Assembly (NCBI GenBank): GCA_034401795.1
Contig: CM067367.1
Coordinates: 28,535,916 to 28,599,915, forward strand
DNA from: Chaetoderma sp. LZ-2023a
Lineage: Eukaryota; Mollusca; Caudofoveata; Chaetodermatida; Chaetodermatidae
DNA length: 64,000 nt
Direction: 5' to 3'
Below the pieces are notes generated by a model that had not been told where the DNA came from, made no database searches, and worked only from the letters and a program-made list of their open reading frames with translations. How positions within the stretch are numbered: position 1 is the stretch's first letter; each line of letters begins with the position of its first letter. Position numbers and translations under genes: made by a program. Shown in pieces: positions 42,201 through 53,969 of this stretch.

Positions 42201-44922
42201 GCTGTTAAACACCCTGTGAGAATGTCATTGGAATTGTCCTAGAGATATGTGTGTTTTGGACAGTGAAATTGTTACGGGAATCAGCTCATGTTGCAGGACA
42301 GTGGCTAGGTCAACTTCCCTACCAGCTGCATATGCGGCAATCAGATGTCGTATGATTTTCGATTAACTTTCGTTGACTTTGTCTTTTGTCATTTTGTCTT
42401 TTGTCGGATATCATATAGATTGTTAAATAGTATACCATTAGTTTTTTTCTGATTGAGTCATGGAAGGATTGCTTTACAAGGCACTTATTACTGCTGAATT
42501 GTTTAGTATCCGCGGTTTGATGATGTGTTCAACCACTCGTCCTAGATCTGCTTTCAGAAGCGATTCTTGGATTTCATCTGTGGTCAACGTCTTTTGTGGC
42601 TATGCTTTCTAGAATGTTGACCTCGCAACAACGACATATGTCCAATTTATCCACAATAATATGGTATCTATATGGAATACATCAATAAACATGTGTATGT
42701 GTGCAGGAGTGCATGTGCGTGCATAGGTGTTTATGTATTTAACTACATGGGTGCGTGCGTGCATGCAAATGTGTGTACAAGCGCTTAGCACCACGCGTAC
42801 TTCTCAAAAAATGTGCAGGCATGTCTGTGTGCATGTGTGTATGAATGCGTGTGTAATTAAGCTTTAAAGAAACAGTCAAGGGAGATGACTCTATCTCAGC
42901 AATTTTTAAGAACACTCACTAGATTTAACTCTCTATCTGCCATTTTTATATTAAACAGTAAAACACTAACTGTACTAAAATAACAATTATAAGAATATCG
43001 ACGGGATTAAGATATACAGTATGATTGTAGCGTGAATACATACTTATACAGAGGTTTGTAACATTGTGGGTTTTTTAATTACATCCAAACCAGTTTCAAA
43101 TTATCATACCATGATTATTATACCCGGACACGAAATGACCAGTACCATGTTTAAATGTGCACTGATAAAATTCACTACTGTGAAGAATAAAAGGTTTCAT
43201 ATCAGAATATTAAATGTTACAAAATCTAGTTGCCATCCGACTCACCCCGCATTGTACCAAGCTTAATCACATGACGACAACCACATCTCACCAGCATCCG
43301 CATAGACACAGCCGACTGACTTGGACACGGAAGACGAGAGTTAACACAGGCTCATACAGTCCATCCGACTCACACAGGCCACTCAGCAAGAGACACAGGA
43401 TAACGTACTTCACTCAGCACTGCCAAATTAACACAATGGAAGTGTTTACAAACTACCAATTATACATGCGTTACACAATTAAGAAATATACATTTAATTC
43501 AATATTTTGGTTCACAATATACATTAAGATTTAACCTTTTTCATTCCCTTTTCCAGTCAAAATAGGTTGTTCTATAGGGAATTGGTCATTTGCAAAGACA
43601 AATGAGACTATTTTGGAACTTCCTCACCAGAATGTATGGTCCCACAAATGGGCCAGTCATTCCAGTGACAGACAACCCCTCCAAAACATCAAAAGCATCA
43701 ACCATTTAGCCAGGAAAAGAAAGTACAGTCTTAGAAAGGTATACCACCACAAGGTGCATTTTTTATAACAAACGTTAATCTATAAGTATCAACATTTACA
43801 CTAGGAATTAAGACAAAAGGTATTCACAGGCCATAATTATGATGAGAAACAACATTTTCAATCATAGTTAACGCCTTAAATCAGCTGTGTTCATGAAAAA
43901 TTACCAATTTTCGTTACGATTAAAATTACGAGATTTAGGCTATTTAGCCAGCTGTCAGTGGCTAAATCATGCACAGATATATCCACAGATTAAAGTCCTG
44001 ATGCGACAACATCAAATTCAATAATAATTAACACTACGAATGCGTCGTATATGACATGTTACCTGTTTTCGCAACAAAAACATGGGAAATTCAGCTCACT
44101 TGACTTGTGCAATAATTTTGCTTAATGTGAGTGCGGATTAATAGTATATGCATTCTAGTTCCCTGTGATAATAATTAACACAGGATTACTCACATCACAT
44201 GGGCATAAACTTGATAAAACAGCAGAAATTTTCAGTACAAAAATGTGCGTTTTCTTCCACGTTGTGACGTCAGAAATAACAAATAATAGTGTAGCGGAGA
44301 TGGCACCCGTACAAGTATAACACAAATTTGTATATTCTATACGTTACAAAATATGTGAACCCTCACATATGCACCTTAGATAGCTTGCAACAGGGCCACT
44401 ACAGTCATGACAGTATAACTATCAGCATTGCATATTTAAAAATATCATCAGCATCAACATTATGTTAAATAGTTTCCAAAATATTTAACAGCATCCTTTT
44501 AGTGGCGTTATTTCCCACCAAAATCTGATACATTGTCATGATTGTAGCCGCTTGTCTAAATATAGCTCTCCTATTTCCTGGAAATTGCTGCTGCCGACTT
44601 CCTCATTACTGGGAAATCCCCTACCGCGTAGTCGGCACGCTATTCAATACACAGTCAAACCTGGTTGTGTATAGTAGACACTTGTTTTGGGGCCATTATG
44701 ATGCTGGTTCTTTGATACAGGCGTAATTCTTTACAAATTAAAGCATATTCTCTTGAATATTTGGAAATATATTGCTGGGAGCTGTAGGTCTTCCAGTCAT
44801 AATGAGCCTGTCATTCCAATGGTAACTTTTGAAAAATACTCATCTTTAGGTCTGCAAAAGGACATTTTTATGAGAAAATTTAAAAATCGCGAATAAGTTG
44901 AAGGTTTACAGGGTGGTGGTGG
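42201..44922. other. Intergenic, no gene recognised
   Basis: A GT/TGCA-rich tract occurs at 42,680-42,850, a half hairpin repeat (right arm, 'GTTTCCAAAATATTTAACAG') near 44,472-44,492, and a 'GTCATTCCA' palindrome-related segment at 43,650 and 44,812, also found inside the TTAA MITE. No domain-bearing frame. Confidence 0.45.
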
Positions 44923-44930
44923 TGTGTTGG
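44923..44930. repeat. hAT target-site duplication, left
   Basis: TGTGTTGG, identical to 51,353-51,360 on the other side of the element. Eight base pairs is the hAT-typical length. Confidence 0.95.
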
Positions 44931-46239
44931 CAGGGGTGGACTGGCCATAAGGGCATTTGGGCAATGCCCGGTGGGCTGGTGTTTCAGGGTAAAATGGGCT
45001 GGTACGCTGGAAAAAAAATGTGTACCTGTAACTCTGTACAGATTCACGGTTTTGAGCACATGTTAGTGATGATGTTACTTGTTACATGTTAACTGTTGAA
45101 CCAAGTTCTTCCCCTTGATGGGATCACCCTGGAATGACCAGGTACCTCCTAATCGTCCAATATATCATCGCCACCTATAAGGCTATACTGCTATGAATGA
45201 GGCTGTGAGCATAAGATATGGCGTTACCACCTGTACCCCTACGAACGTGAGCATCAGTTATGGCATCAATTTGCCATTGGCGGGGTCGGGGTTGGGTGGG
45301 ACCGTGGGGCGTGGGGGCTGTAGCCCCCTCCCCTAGGATTCGGGAAACCTACATTTCAGGGCATGAAATTGAATTTTTCATCAATTCATGTTCAGTGAGC
45401 AAATACGAGAATAAAATAAATTAATAACATTATAACAGTGTATCTTTAATTGTGGCGCTAAGTGTACCTTTAATTGTGACTAAGCGACAATTACATAATA
45501 TACATGTACATTGACATTGCTGTCTGTTTTGTCTATTTCCGCGAAATCTTGCACAGGAAACATGACTTCAAGGAGTGGCAAGGCCGCAAGGATACACATA
45601 CTTTTGAGGCTGTCTGACTAACTCGACCAGCCAGTGTGCTTAGTCTGAGGTCGTGGCGTACAGTCGCGTATTGTTTCACGTATTCTATTATTCTATAACT
45701 ATGCTTAAGCCTGAAAGAACTGTAAGAACAGTAGCACTAGTCAGAGTTAGCCCTTAGCATCTGGAATTTCAAGATTTCACATTAAATTTCATTTCATCTT
45801 CTTAAAGCTGGTTTTAGTTTTAGTAGCAATGTTGCTGAAATAGCAACAGCCAACAGCTTTCACTCTTTCAGAGTTTCAGTAGCAAACTAGCAACTGCTTC
45901 CAAAACGACGTGAAAACGTACACCAACCTCTCTTTTCAGGATGCTATGAACATTTAATTTTCGACATCAGTGTGCTAGGGGTTAATACAATAAGCGAATG
46001 GGCAGGGGGCTACGGCAGGTGTTTGCCAATCCCTCTGATCATGTTTAGAAATGGTAGTAACTTACTAACTTAGTACCGTATGTTACTTATAGGCCTAGTC
46101 AATAGTCATAGAACTAGCGTCAAGATTTCGATGATCAACCTCATATAAATTGGTGAATGGTGAGTGTTTTAATCTTATTTAATAATTATTTATAATTAAT
46201 TATTAAGTAACCCTTAAAACTATGTCATCGCAATATAGA

Positions 46240-46556
46240 CCTCAGATGAATTGCAAGTATTATTATTATCTATATGCAGAACCATAAGTATTCGCAAAAT
46301 TAAGACGATATGGTGCGGGAAAAAAAAAAGGTATGTTGTGCCGTCCTGTTTTCTGTGTTTGTCCTATCATGCATCTATACAGATGTTGAATACATTTAGT
46401 ACCTTTATATATTGTAATGTTGTGTTTATATGTGGGGGTCCATCGATTTATAGGCCATGCCTTTGATGGACTGCCCAATTGTGATGTAATATATTGTATA
46501 TTGAGTATTTGAGTATGAAATAAATAATTTTGAATCTTGAATCTTGAATCTTGAAA
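46240..46556 (+). repeat. LINE 3' tail fragment nested in hAT
   Basis: Ends with 'AAATAAATAATTTTGAATC' followed by about four TTGAATC repeats. A polyadenylation-like AATAAA followed by a short tandem repeat is a typical 3' end of CR1/Jockey-type LINEs. The upstream 71-codon frame is not recognised. Confidence 0.55.
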
Positions 46557-46638
46557 CCATAAATATATATATATGGCAGCTCAATTCGAAAATCATAAGT
46601 CACGGGCACACGGCACTATGCAGGTACATATAGGGCCT

Positions 46639-46747
46639 AAGCTGTTAAATATTTTTAAACATTTGACATTTAAAGGAATTAAAGCTGTTGCCTGTTTCTC
46701 CCCATTAACATATTTCAGTCAAAATGATTTTTAAATTATTCAATAGG
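46639..46747. repeat. Diverged hairpin MITE nested in hAT
   Basis: The left arm GCTGTTAAATATTTTTAAAC and right arm CAGTCAAAATGATTTTTAAA...TTCAATAG match the window-wide hairpin family. The core is enlarged. Confidence 0.65.
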
Positions 46748-47445
46748 CTTTTTCTTAAATGTTGTAGAGAAACTATGTTGTTATGTTGTCCCTGGTCAAA
46801 CAAGCAAACACTGTGTTCTGCACTGGCTTTTAGTCAGCCCTCCCCATTTTAGGATAACAATATAGGCCTATATACGGTATATACCTCTGGAAATACAGGA
46901 GATGGCACAGGTCTGAGATCATCTAGATTTCACAATTTTTCTGGGAGGAGTCCCCCCCCCTCCCTCCTCCTTGGGTATACATTACATTTTCTTGTTGGGA
47001 TTATCTTCTAATTTTCAGGACATATTTCACAATTTTCAGTGGTCTAATACCAGCTATTGACAATAGAATCCCACCCCTATTAGGTCCCCATCCCACCCAC
47101 GGTACCACCACTCGAAACCTGCCTGCCCTCTTGGCCCTCAAAGATTTGAGCTCCAACTATTTCTCAGTAGGTCTAAAATGGCAAACTTCGGTAATAGAAA
47201 CCCACACAGCCACACTGACCCAGCAACCTAGGCCTCCTATTGAGTGATATACAGGTAATACAGCTGTACATGTAACAGATGGTAAATACTAGATTATTAT
47301 CTCCACGTTTTGAAAAGAACCGAGATTTTTATATTTTCTCTGCCTGTCCACATGTCTCTGCTTTCGTCCACATGATTATCCATCTGTCTGTCTATCTGTC
47401 ACGCTATTTCCTTCCACGCCATTAGATATAATTTAAGTTCATTGT

Positions 47446-47540
47446 TCATATGGATATGGGTAACGAATATACCAGTCTACCAGATTTGGTTGAATAATGC
47501 AACCAAATTTGGTATATTGGTATATTGGTTACCCATATGA
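47446..47540. repeat. Foldback inside hAT
   Basis: 'CATATGGATATGGGTAAC...AATATACC...AGATTTGGTTG' is inverted as 'CAACCAAATTTGGTATATTGGTATATTGGTTACCCATATGA' (in parts) after a 7-bp turn. It lies ~160 bp upstream of the transposase start. Confidence 0.85.
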
Positions 47541-47652
47541 TCCCAGATTCTGACTTGCAGAATATATTTATATTTGATTCTGAAAATGTGCAGATATTTA
47601 ATTCTAAAATGTCAAAATATTCGCAAATTTATATTGTCGGTGTAACAATGAT

Positions 47653-47668
47653 TGCTTTTTTATTTCAG
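47653..47668 (+). promoter_or_regulatory. Candidate 3' splice acceptor before the transposase start
   Basis: A pyrimidine-rich run 'TTGCTTTTTTATTTCAG' ends in AG at 47,667-47,668, 30 bp before the ATG. It suggests a spliced 5' leader for the transposase mRNA. The matching donor was not identified. Confidence 0.5.
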
Positions 47669-47698
47669 CAGTTCTATCTGTAACCAGCAATTGCAACA

Positions 47699-50461
47699 AT
47701 GGATAAAGCAGCCCACAAGACAAGGAAGGGGGGTGCTGAGAAAGAACGTGATCGGAAGAAAAAGAAACTGTCAGATAGTGCTTCGCAGTGCAGAAGTCTT
47801 TTAGATATTTTCAATGCCAAAAATATGAATACCGGACCTGGCAAAGTCGACGAACATGAGAATAAGGATACCGAATCGGTAGCTGGACCATCAGCAGCTG
47901 AATCAGCAGATACTCAATTGGGAGTCGAACCAATAAATGAACAATTGACACCAGATCCAGGCAGAGAATTAGTGCGAACCAGTGAATGTGAACAAGCAGA
48001 ACAGTTGCAGTCAGCTGAAAAAGATATACCCATTGCGACTGCATCTGCCCCACTTGCAGAGGATCCTGAGGAAAGTTGTTCTCCGTCCTTGATCAACTAT
48101 TTTACGAAACCATGCAGACGTGAAGATACTTTGTCATTTTGGAGATACCACCCTAATCAAAAAACGGACAACCGTGTGGTCAAGAGGTGTTTTGTGCGAA
48201 AAGATGGTACAAACAGATGGTGGTTGACATATAACAAAGACAATCATTCTCTTTACTGTTCAGTGTGTTTGGCCTTTTCGGGCTTTTCCTGTACATCAGA
48301 CAAGTCGACGTTCATCGAGGGAATGACTGACTGGCGACATGTACATACACGTATTGAAGAACACGAACGTTCTTCGTTTCATTTAAGTTGCTCTGCAGCA
48401 TACCTGGTAGATCAACAACAGTCCAGCATTTCTCACCTGCTTGCACGTAGCCATCATGATGAGGTTAGAAAGAGGCGACAAGTGATGGAAAGAGTTGTAG
48501 ATGTGGTGAAGCTCATTGGCAAGAGGGGACTGAGTTACAGAGGGAGTACTGAAGAAGCGGCATACACACTTGACAATGAGGAGATCGACCATGGTACATT
48601 TCTGGAACTCATAAAACTACTTCGGAAGTATGATTCATGTACAGCTGATCATCTCTCTCACGTTGCCCAAAGCAGCAAAAAGCACAACGAGAAGGCAACG
48701 AGTTCACGAGGTCGTGGTTCCTTGGTCGCTTTGCTGTCTAAAAGTACAGTGAATTCTGTTATCACAGTTATCCGTGATAAGATTCGCCAGTGGATTTCTG
48801 AGGAAGTAACAGACATGTATGCTGTGGAAATTGATACCACTCAAGATATTTCAACACAAGATCAGTGCTCTGTTGTTGTTAGATATGTCGACAGCACTGG
48901 CACTGTCCAAGAAAGATTAGTGAGTGTAGTAAAATGTGAGGAATCTACTGGCGAATATTTTGTGCGACTAGTTTCTGAAGTTATGTTAGGACTAAATCTT
49001 GACCTTAAGAAATGTGTCGGAAACTCAACTGATGGTGCAGCAAACATGCAGGGATGCTACAGGGGATTCAGCACTCTCCTATCAGAAGAGGCTCCAATGC
49101 AGATCCATGTTTGGTGCCATGCACATGTGTTAAATCTCGTTGTGACTGAAGCGGCAAGTGTCGTGGTAACTAGCGCATCATTATTCTTATTACTGAATGA
49201 TATCGCAGTATTCTTTCAGGAATCTTACCAGCGAATGAACATCTGGAGTCAACACTCAACTACTGCAAAACGACTGGGAACAATTGGAGAAACTAGATGG
49301 TGGTCAAAGGATGCTGCTCTGAAGAAGGTGTTTGGTTCATTCAATGACCCAAACGGATCACTTTTCATAGAGGTTATTACCACACTTAATGCATTACTTG
49401 TTGCTGACCGGATCCAAGCAGCTGTTAAAGCCAAAGTGAAGGGATACATCGACAGTCTCCTGAGGTTTGAAACGATTCTGACTGCACAAGTATATATGTA
49501 AGTATTCTCCCACACTACAGCGCTCTCGAAGTATCTACAAACTGTTCAGCTAGATCTACTCACTGTGCACAGGATGGTGGATGAATTGCTACAGAAAATG
49601 AAGTTACTGCGGAATGACTTTCAACCTTTTCATGATGCAGCTGCAAAATTCGTTCAATGGGCTAATGACCAGCTGAATGAAATGGATGTAGACTTTGCTG
49701 TTGAAGAGTCTCTTCCTGTAAAACGACAAAGACGGCCGAAACGCATTCATGGAGAACTGTCCATAGATGAGTCTACATCAGCTTCTGATCCAGTAAAGAA
49801 ATATCGCATTGAAGTGTACAACCAAATAATGGATACGATAGTGAGCAGCATTGAGCAACGGTTTGACAGATCACTGAGATCAGCAACATCTGCATTGTAT
49901 GCTGATCTCTCACTTCTTCACCCAAGAAACTTTGATGAAGTGCCACCTGGAGCTATGGAGGAGCTGCATACATATTTGCTGAGATTTGATGATGGTATCA
50001 CTGCAGAACAATTAAGAACTGAACTAAGAAGCCTCGGAGAGCAGTGGTCGACACTAAAACAATCAGTAGCAAATGCGTATACATTGCAGGAGGACATTGA
50101 GCACGAGTCTGAAGAGGACAATGAGACGCTGACGAGTACATGTAAATCGTGTAAGGCCTGCCCTCTGTGCTGTTACAAGGTGCTACTCAAGTTGAACCTC
50201 TTTACTGATGCCTACAAGAGCATTGGGTTAGCCTACAAGTTATTATTAACGCTGCCTGTGTCACAAGTGGCATGTGAACGATCTTTCTCTGCTTTGAAGA
50301 GAATCAAAAGTCGTTTGCGAAGTACAATGACGCAGGAACATCTTGATGCATTCATGTTGATGTCTGTGGAAAAGGGGATCCTGGCCAAACTTGACACTGG
50401 TGCTATCATTGATCGTGTGGCTACCAGAAGTAGTGAACTGCGCAGGCACCTAATCTCTTAG
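47699..50461 (+). CDS. hAT transposase, ZMYM1-like, with one in-frame TAA at codon 601
   Basis: A 920-codon reading frame in one phase, with a single TAA at 49,499-49,501. The enzyme excises and inserts the element in the nucleus. Order of parts: a basic, low-complexity N-terminus (to ~130) and 'LINYFTKP'; a TTF-type zinc finger with C187, C190, H222 and H228; a DUF4371-like region (~260-490). The RNase-H-like catalytic fold has D379 ('EIDTTQD') and D445 ('STDGAANM'), with the hAT C-x-x-H motif at C473/H476 and 'ETRWW' at 531-535. After the stop come 'TTALSKYLQT' and a helical insertion. The C-terminal hAT dimerisation domain has 'LPVSQVACERSFSALKRIKS'. AATAAA signals lie at 50,500 and 50,598. 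The TAA is inside 'GTAAGT', a consensus splice donor. The frame is otherwise undamaged. Confidence 0.88.
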
Positions 50462-50675
50462 TCTGACATGACATTTACGTGCCAGTTGTGCTCACTTTAA
50501 ATAAATTAGCCTTTGGCTTTTTGCCTTTTTGTGAATTTTATTTAGTTTCATTTTGTCTATTCTCTGACAACCAAAAACACAACAATGCCATGTGAGCAAT
50601 AAATATATTTGGCCAAGCACATTCTCTTGATATAACATGATTTACTCTTGCCCTAGATGGTAGCCTATTTCATTA

Positions 50676-50821
50676 AGGTACCACCATAAAGACAATACAA
50701 TGAAATTTGGTTGAGAGCTTGGTCCTCTAGTTCATTAATAATTAACAAGATGTCAAAAGCAAAGCCTTCAATCAAATTTCATTGGAATCATGGAATGTCT
50801 CTATATGGTGGTGCTTTCTAG
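50676..50821. repeat. Short inverted-repeat MITE in hAT 3' region
   Basis: 'TACCACCATAAAGACA...CAATGAAATTTGGTTGA' at the left is mirrored by 'TCAATCAAATTTCATTGGAA...TATGGTGGTGC' at the right, ~145 bp in total. Diverged arms, no coding. Confidence 0.65.
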
Positions 50822-51352
50822 CTAAAGCCAATTTTTCACCGTTGGCACTCATTGCACATGGGTAATAATTCCAGGTGATACAGACCATTGGCCAGCCATA
50901 TTCTCTCAAACAAAGTTGGTTCTACTCTTGCCCTAGATGATTTCCTAGATATAATTTCATTATTTCAAACATAAATTTAGATTCTTTAAAATGAATCGGC
51001 CAATTGGATTTAGCTGAACAACTTGAACCCATATGACCCAACGACGCTTCCCACCAAATTTGATTTAAAACCGCACAGTGGTTCTGGAGAAGTCGTTTCA
51101 AACAACACAGAAACAGACAGAGACAGTCGACATGCTATAAACTCACCTGGTCCAAACAAAGAACGAAGGACCAATTGAGCTTATACTCCCCTATAGCATG
51201 GCGACTGTCTGTGTGTGTGTGAGTGCGTACGTATGTACGTGCGTGCGTGTGTGTGTGTTGTTTGAAATGACTTCTACGGGCCAGGTGAGCTAATGATGGG
51301 CTGGCATAATAGTAGAATGCCCGGGCCGGTTTTAAGACCCAGTCCGCCCCTG

Positions 51353-51360
51353 TGTGTTGG
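51353..51360. repeat. hAT target-site duplication, right
   Basis: TGTGTTGG immediately after the right terminal inverted repeat, identical to the left copy. Confidence 0.95.
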
Positions 51361-51871
51361 GCTGGGTTGTTCAACTAAGTAAAACACAACAATGTAAGAT
51401 ATTCATTTGTTTGTTTTGCATTGGGCGCATGCTTTGGGAGGTGGGTGGGGGAGGGGGTGTTGGTTGTTGTTTGGGGATCATACTGGCTGATATACATTTT
51501 ACCCATAAGATTCAGAAAATAACCCCTATCTTTCACTAGTGATGGGCCATTGGACCCCACTAAATGGATTTCTTGGCAGAACCCTGCTATAGCACCGGCC
51601 TATGACCTAAATATTTGACTGGAATATAGGTATTAAACCATAAATGTTGGGGGAAATGGAAGTGAGAAAATTAGTTTGTCAATTGTCATTAATGTCACGC
51701 TGTGTCACTGTGCTAGGAACATCATTTAATGCAGTAAAGAAAACAAAACAAGGATTGCCAGTTGTTACAGACTGGCACAGTTGCCTAATTTTTCATTAAT
51801 GTTCATCAGTCAACTGTGGATTCCATGTATACATCATAGTGATCATACATGTAAAACAGCATGAATGATTT

Positions 51872-51998
51872 GAATCACTTGACCCATTCTACATGTATAT
51901 CAGAGACAGTATGAATGTATGATAATATCAAATGATTTGATAGTGTCATACTCTCTCAGGCTGTCTATGATGTAAATGTAGAGTGGGGCAAGTGATTC
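51872..51998. repeat. Foldback, ~55-bp arms
   Basis: 'GAATCACTTGACCCATTCTA' begins the left arm and 'TAGAGTGGGGCAAGTGATTC' ends the right arm. Pairing continues inward through ATCAGAGACAG/CTGTCTATGAT and GTATGA/TCATAC. Confidence 0.85.
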
Positions 51999-52285
51999 TG
52001 ATAGACTAATGCCGTAATCAGACTCAGAGCAATCTCAACTCACAATTGAAACATATATAATACATTGTGTTCACATGGTCACTCATTACTGGATCATATG
52101 GCCTACATATACTGGCTTGTGGTTCTATGAAGTCTGCTCCAACACCGCAGCTCTCCCACAATTAGACTGTCTACTTGTCTAAGATGTATACATGTACGTA
52201 CATGTAATTACGTAAATAATGTACATGTCAAAAACTTATAATCATACATGTAAGTCACTTTTGAAGTTAAAAAAAATGTGTATTC

Positions 52286-52333
52286 CTAGAGATTAATAGA
52301 CTATACTGAGTCAGTATAGTCAATTAGTCTCTG
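52286..52333. repeat. 48-bp near-perfect palindrome
   Basis: 'AGAGATTAATAGACTATACTGA' and 'TCAGTATAGTCAATTAGTCTCT' pair with a one-base centre and one or two mismatches. Confidence 0.9.
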
Positions 52334-52571
52334 GTAATACAAAAAGATTTTTCATGTCTAAGTGGGCCTCAAATACTCAATTCCTGCCACTTCCTATGAG
52401 TAAAGATATTTTGAAATACCCAATTAATATGAAGAATACTCAATTATAATCGTCCCCTGTGGGTAAAACAATCAAAAGACTAATTCTTATCTGGAGCTCT
52501 GAGTGAGCGCCACCATTTTGTCTCGTCAAGCGATAGGGTGTGATGTCATGAAAACGCCTATGTAATAATCA

Positions 52572-52643
52572 TCTTGTTGAACATTTTGAAACTAATTTCA
52601 CTGGAAGTTGTTGTGGTCAAATTAGTTTCAAAATATCCAACAG
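52572..52643. repeat. Hairpin MITE, shortened loop
   Basis: The left arm CTTGTTGAACATTTTGAAAC and right arm GTTTCAAAATATCCAACAG are intact. The central stem is reduced. Confidence 0.85.
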
Positions 52644-53467
52644 CTTACCTGTATGGTTGCTTTTATACCACATTGCCAAACAATAGCTGGTACCTCTATG
52701 ACTGAGCGTATATACCAAGGCAGACATGATCGATTTTTTTCCCATTGGTTGAGAAGTAAATCATGACAGCCATTATAGGCTGTAGCATTATATCAATATT
52801 TAGCTACTAAGGTCTGAATATCTTTCTTTAGGGGCATGATAAAAAGCTTTAAATTCCATGCATAGTTTATAAGTGGCATGCTAGATCATCAGCCTTGCGT
52901 TCCGTAGGGAAAACAATCCAAAACGTTTTGCTAATCCGCAGACTATTGACAATCTGCTGTTTTCTCATTAATTATAGTATATAATATACACAACGAGAAT
53001 AGCTGATTTTGCACGCGCAGAGGGCGGTGGGGCGTTTTCCCTATGGAATGCAAAGCTGAATCGTTATTATAAGATGGTGTTAGTTCTCCTTTAATGGACT
53101 GAGTATTTCGGGTAAAAAACCTGTGTATAATGAGAAAACGTTTATTTATTTTTTTATTTTAGTTTCTAAAACGATGGGAAATAAATTTATGCACAATATT
53201 TTGCACATAGGATTTTTTATGCAAACAAGAACATTACTATAGACAGCAGCAACTCACATTCAAATTAGTTTCATAATATTCAACATAATTTTTTTAATAA
53301 AATTCTAAATGAATTCTCGACTCCTACATTTCAGGTTCAATTGACCTTTCCAGTTTTAGCTTTGTCCGTCCCATCTTTAGCTAGGCTCCATCCATACTTT
53401 GCCGTGTTGGGATCAATCGATGCCAGAACTCCCTGACTATCAATTTCTCGAAAACTATACAGGTAAG

Positions 53468-53527
53468 CTGTGAAATGTTTCAAATGCAGCAGCGCACAGT
53501 CAAATTAGTTTCAAAATATTCAACAGT
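53468..53527. repeat. Hairpin MITE remnant
   Basis: A degenerate left arm (GCTGTGAAATGTTTCAAATG) is followed by an intact right arm CAGTCAAATTAGTTTCAAAA...TTCAACAG. Another lone right arm lies at ~53,263-53,287. Confidence 0.75.
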
Positions 53528-53767
53528 GTGTTTATTAAATAGTAAAGACATACAATTTGTACAACAACGCTTTAGTCCGTCAACAATTATGCATTCGTGA
53601 CGCGGTTAATTACGTCACTGATGACGCCATTGATTGTGACGTCATCCTACAAGTCACATAAATGATTATGACGTCAAATGTTGGATGGATAAACGGGAAA
53701 TGTCCATTGCTTAACAGTTTGACTGCTAGATTTTTGCAAACGCCATTCCAGAGGTAATATCTCTGGA

Positions 53768-53862
53768 CCTGCTAAATATTTTGAAACAAACTGACTGAAA
53801 TTAAAGTTTTTAGTGGTTATGCCACTAATAACTTTTAGTCAAACTTGTTTTCAAAATATTAA
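53768..53862. repeat. Hairpin MITE with a different inner stem
   Basis: Outer arms GCTAAATATTTTGAAACAAAC and AGTTT-type TTTTCAAAATATTAAC match the family. The inner stem is AAAGTTTTTAGTGG/CCACTAATAACTTTT rather than the GTTGCTGCC core. Confidence 0.8.
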
Positions 53863-53969
53863 CTATGTCAAGAGTTTTTCTCTTTGACAGCGAGACAGTT
53901 AGCATAGGGTAAACAATTGAAATGTGCCGATAGGCTATTGAAAAGTGGGTCACAACACTACAGTCTTAA

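Larger units (their letters stand above)
44931..51352 (+). mobile_element. hAT DNA transposon with complete ends and TSD
   Basis: The 6,422-bp element starts CAGGGGTGGACTGG (44,931) and ends with the inverse of CAGGGGCGGACTGG (to 51,352), flanked on both sides by TGTGTTGG. It encodes a ZMYM1-like hAT transposase in the middle. The 2.7-kb left non-coding part contains nested repeats (LINE tail at 46,240-46,556, hairpin MITE at 46,639-46,747, foldback at 47,446-47,540). The right part holds a ~145-bp inverted-repeat MITE and a GTGC microsatellite. Matching ends and a perfect TSD indicate a fairly recent insertion of an intact unit. Confidence 0.95.
51361..52499. other. Intergenic with two foldbacks, no gene
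   Basis: Two foldback repeats are listed separately. Otherwise AT-rich with palindromic ACATGTAC-type steps at 52,190-52,250. No gene seen. Confidence 0.5.
52500..53720 (+). repeat. CRE-rich dispersed repeat, copy 3
   Basis: Begins with 'GAGCGCCACCATTTTGTCTC' (52,505) as in copies 1 and 4, followed by a hairpin MITE at 52,572-52,643 and 'AAGTAAATCATGACAGCC'. The segment 52,890-53,020 matches 12,259-12,375 of copy 2. The end (53,340-53,690) has the 'TTTTAGCTTTGTCCGTCCCATC' equivalent and four TGACGTCA-like sites (53,612-53,685). It has diverged further than copies 1 and 4. Confidence 0.7.

Noticed and set aside
47811-48096. Minus-strand frames inside the transposase
   Set aside because: Shadows of the hAT coding frame.
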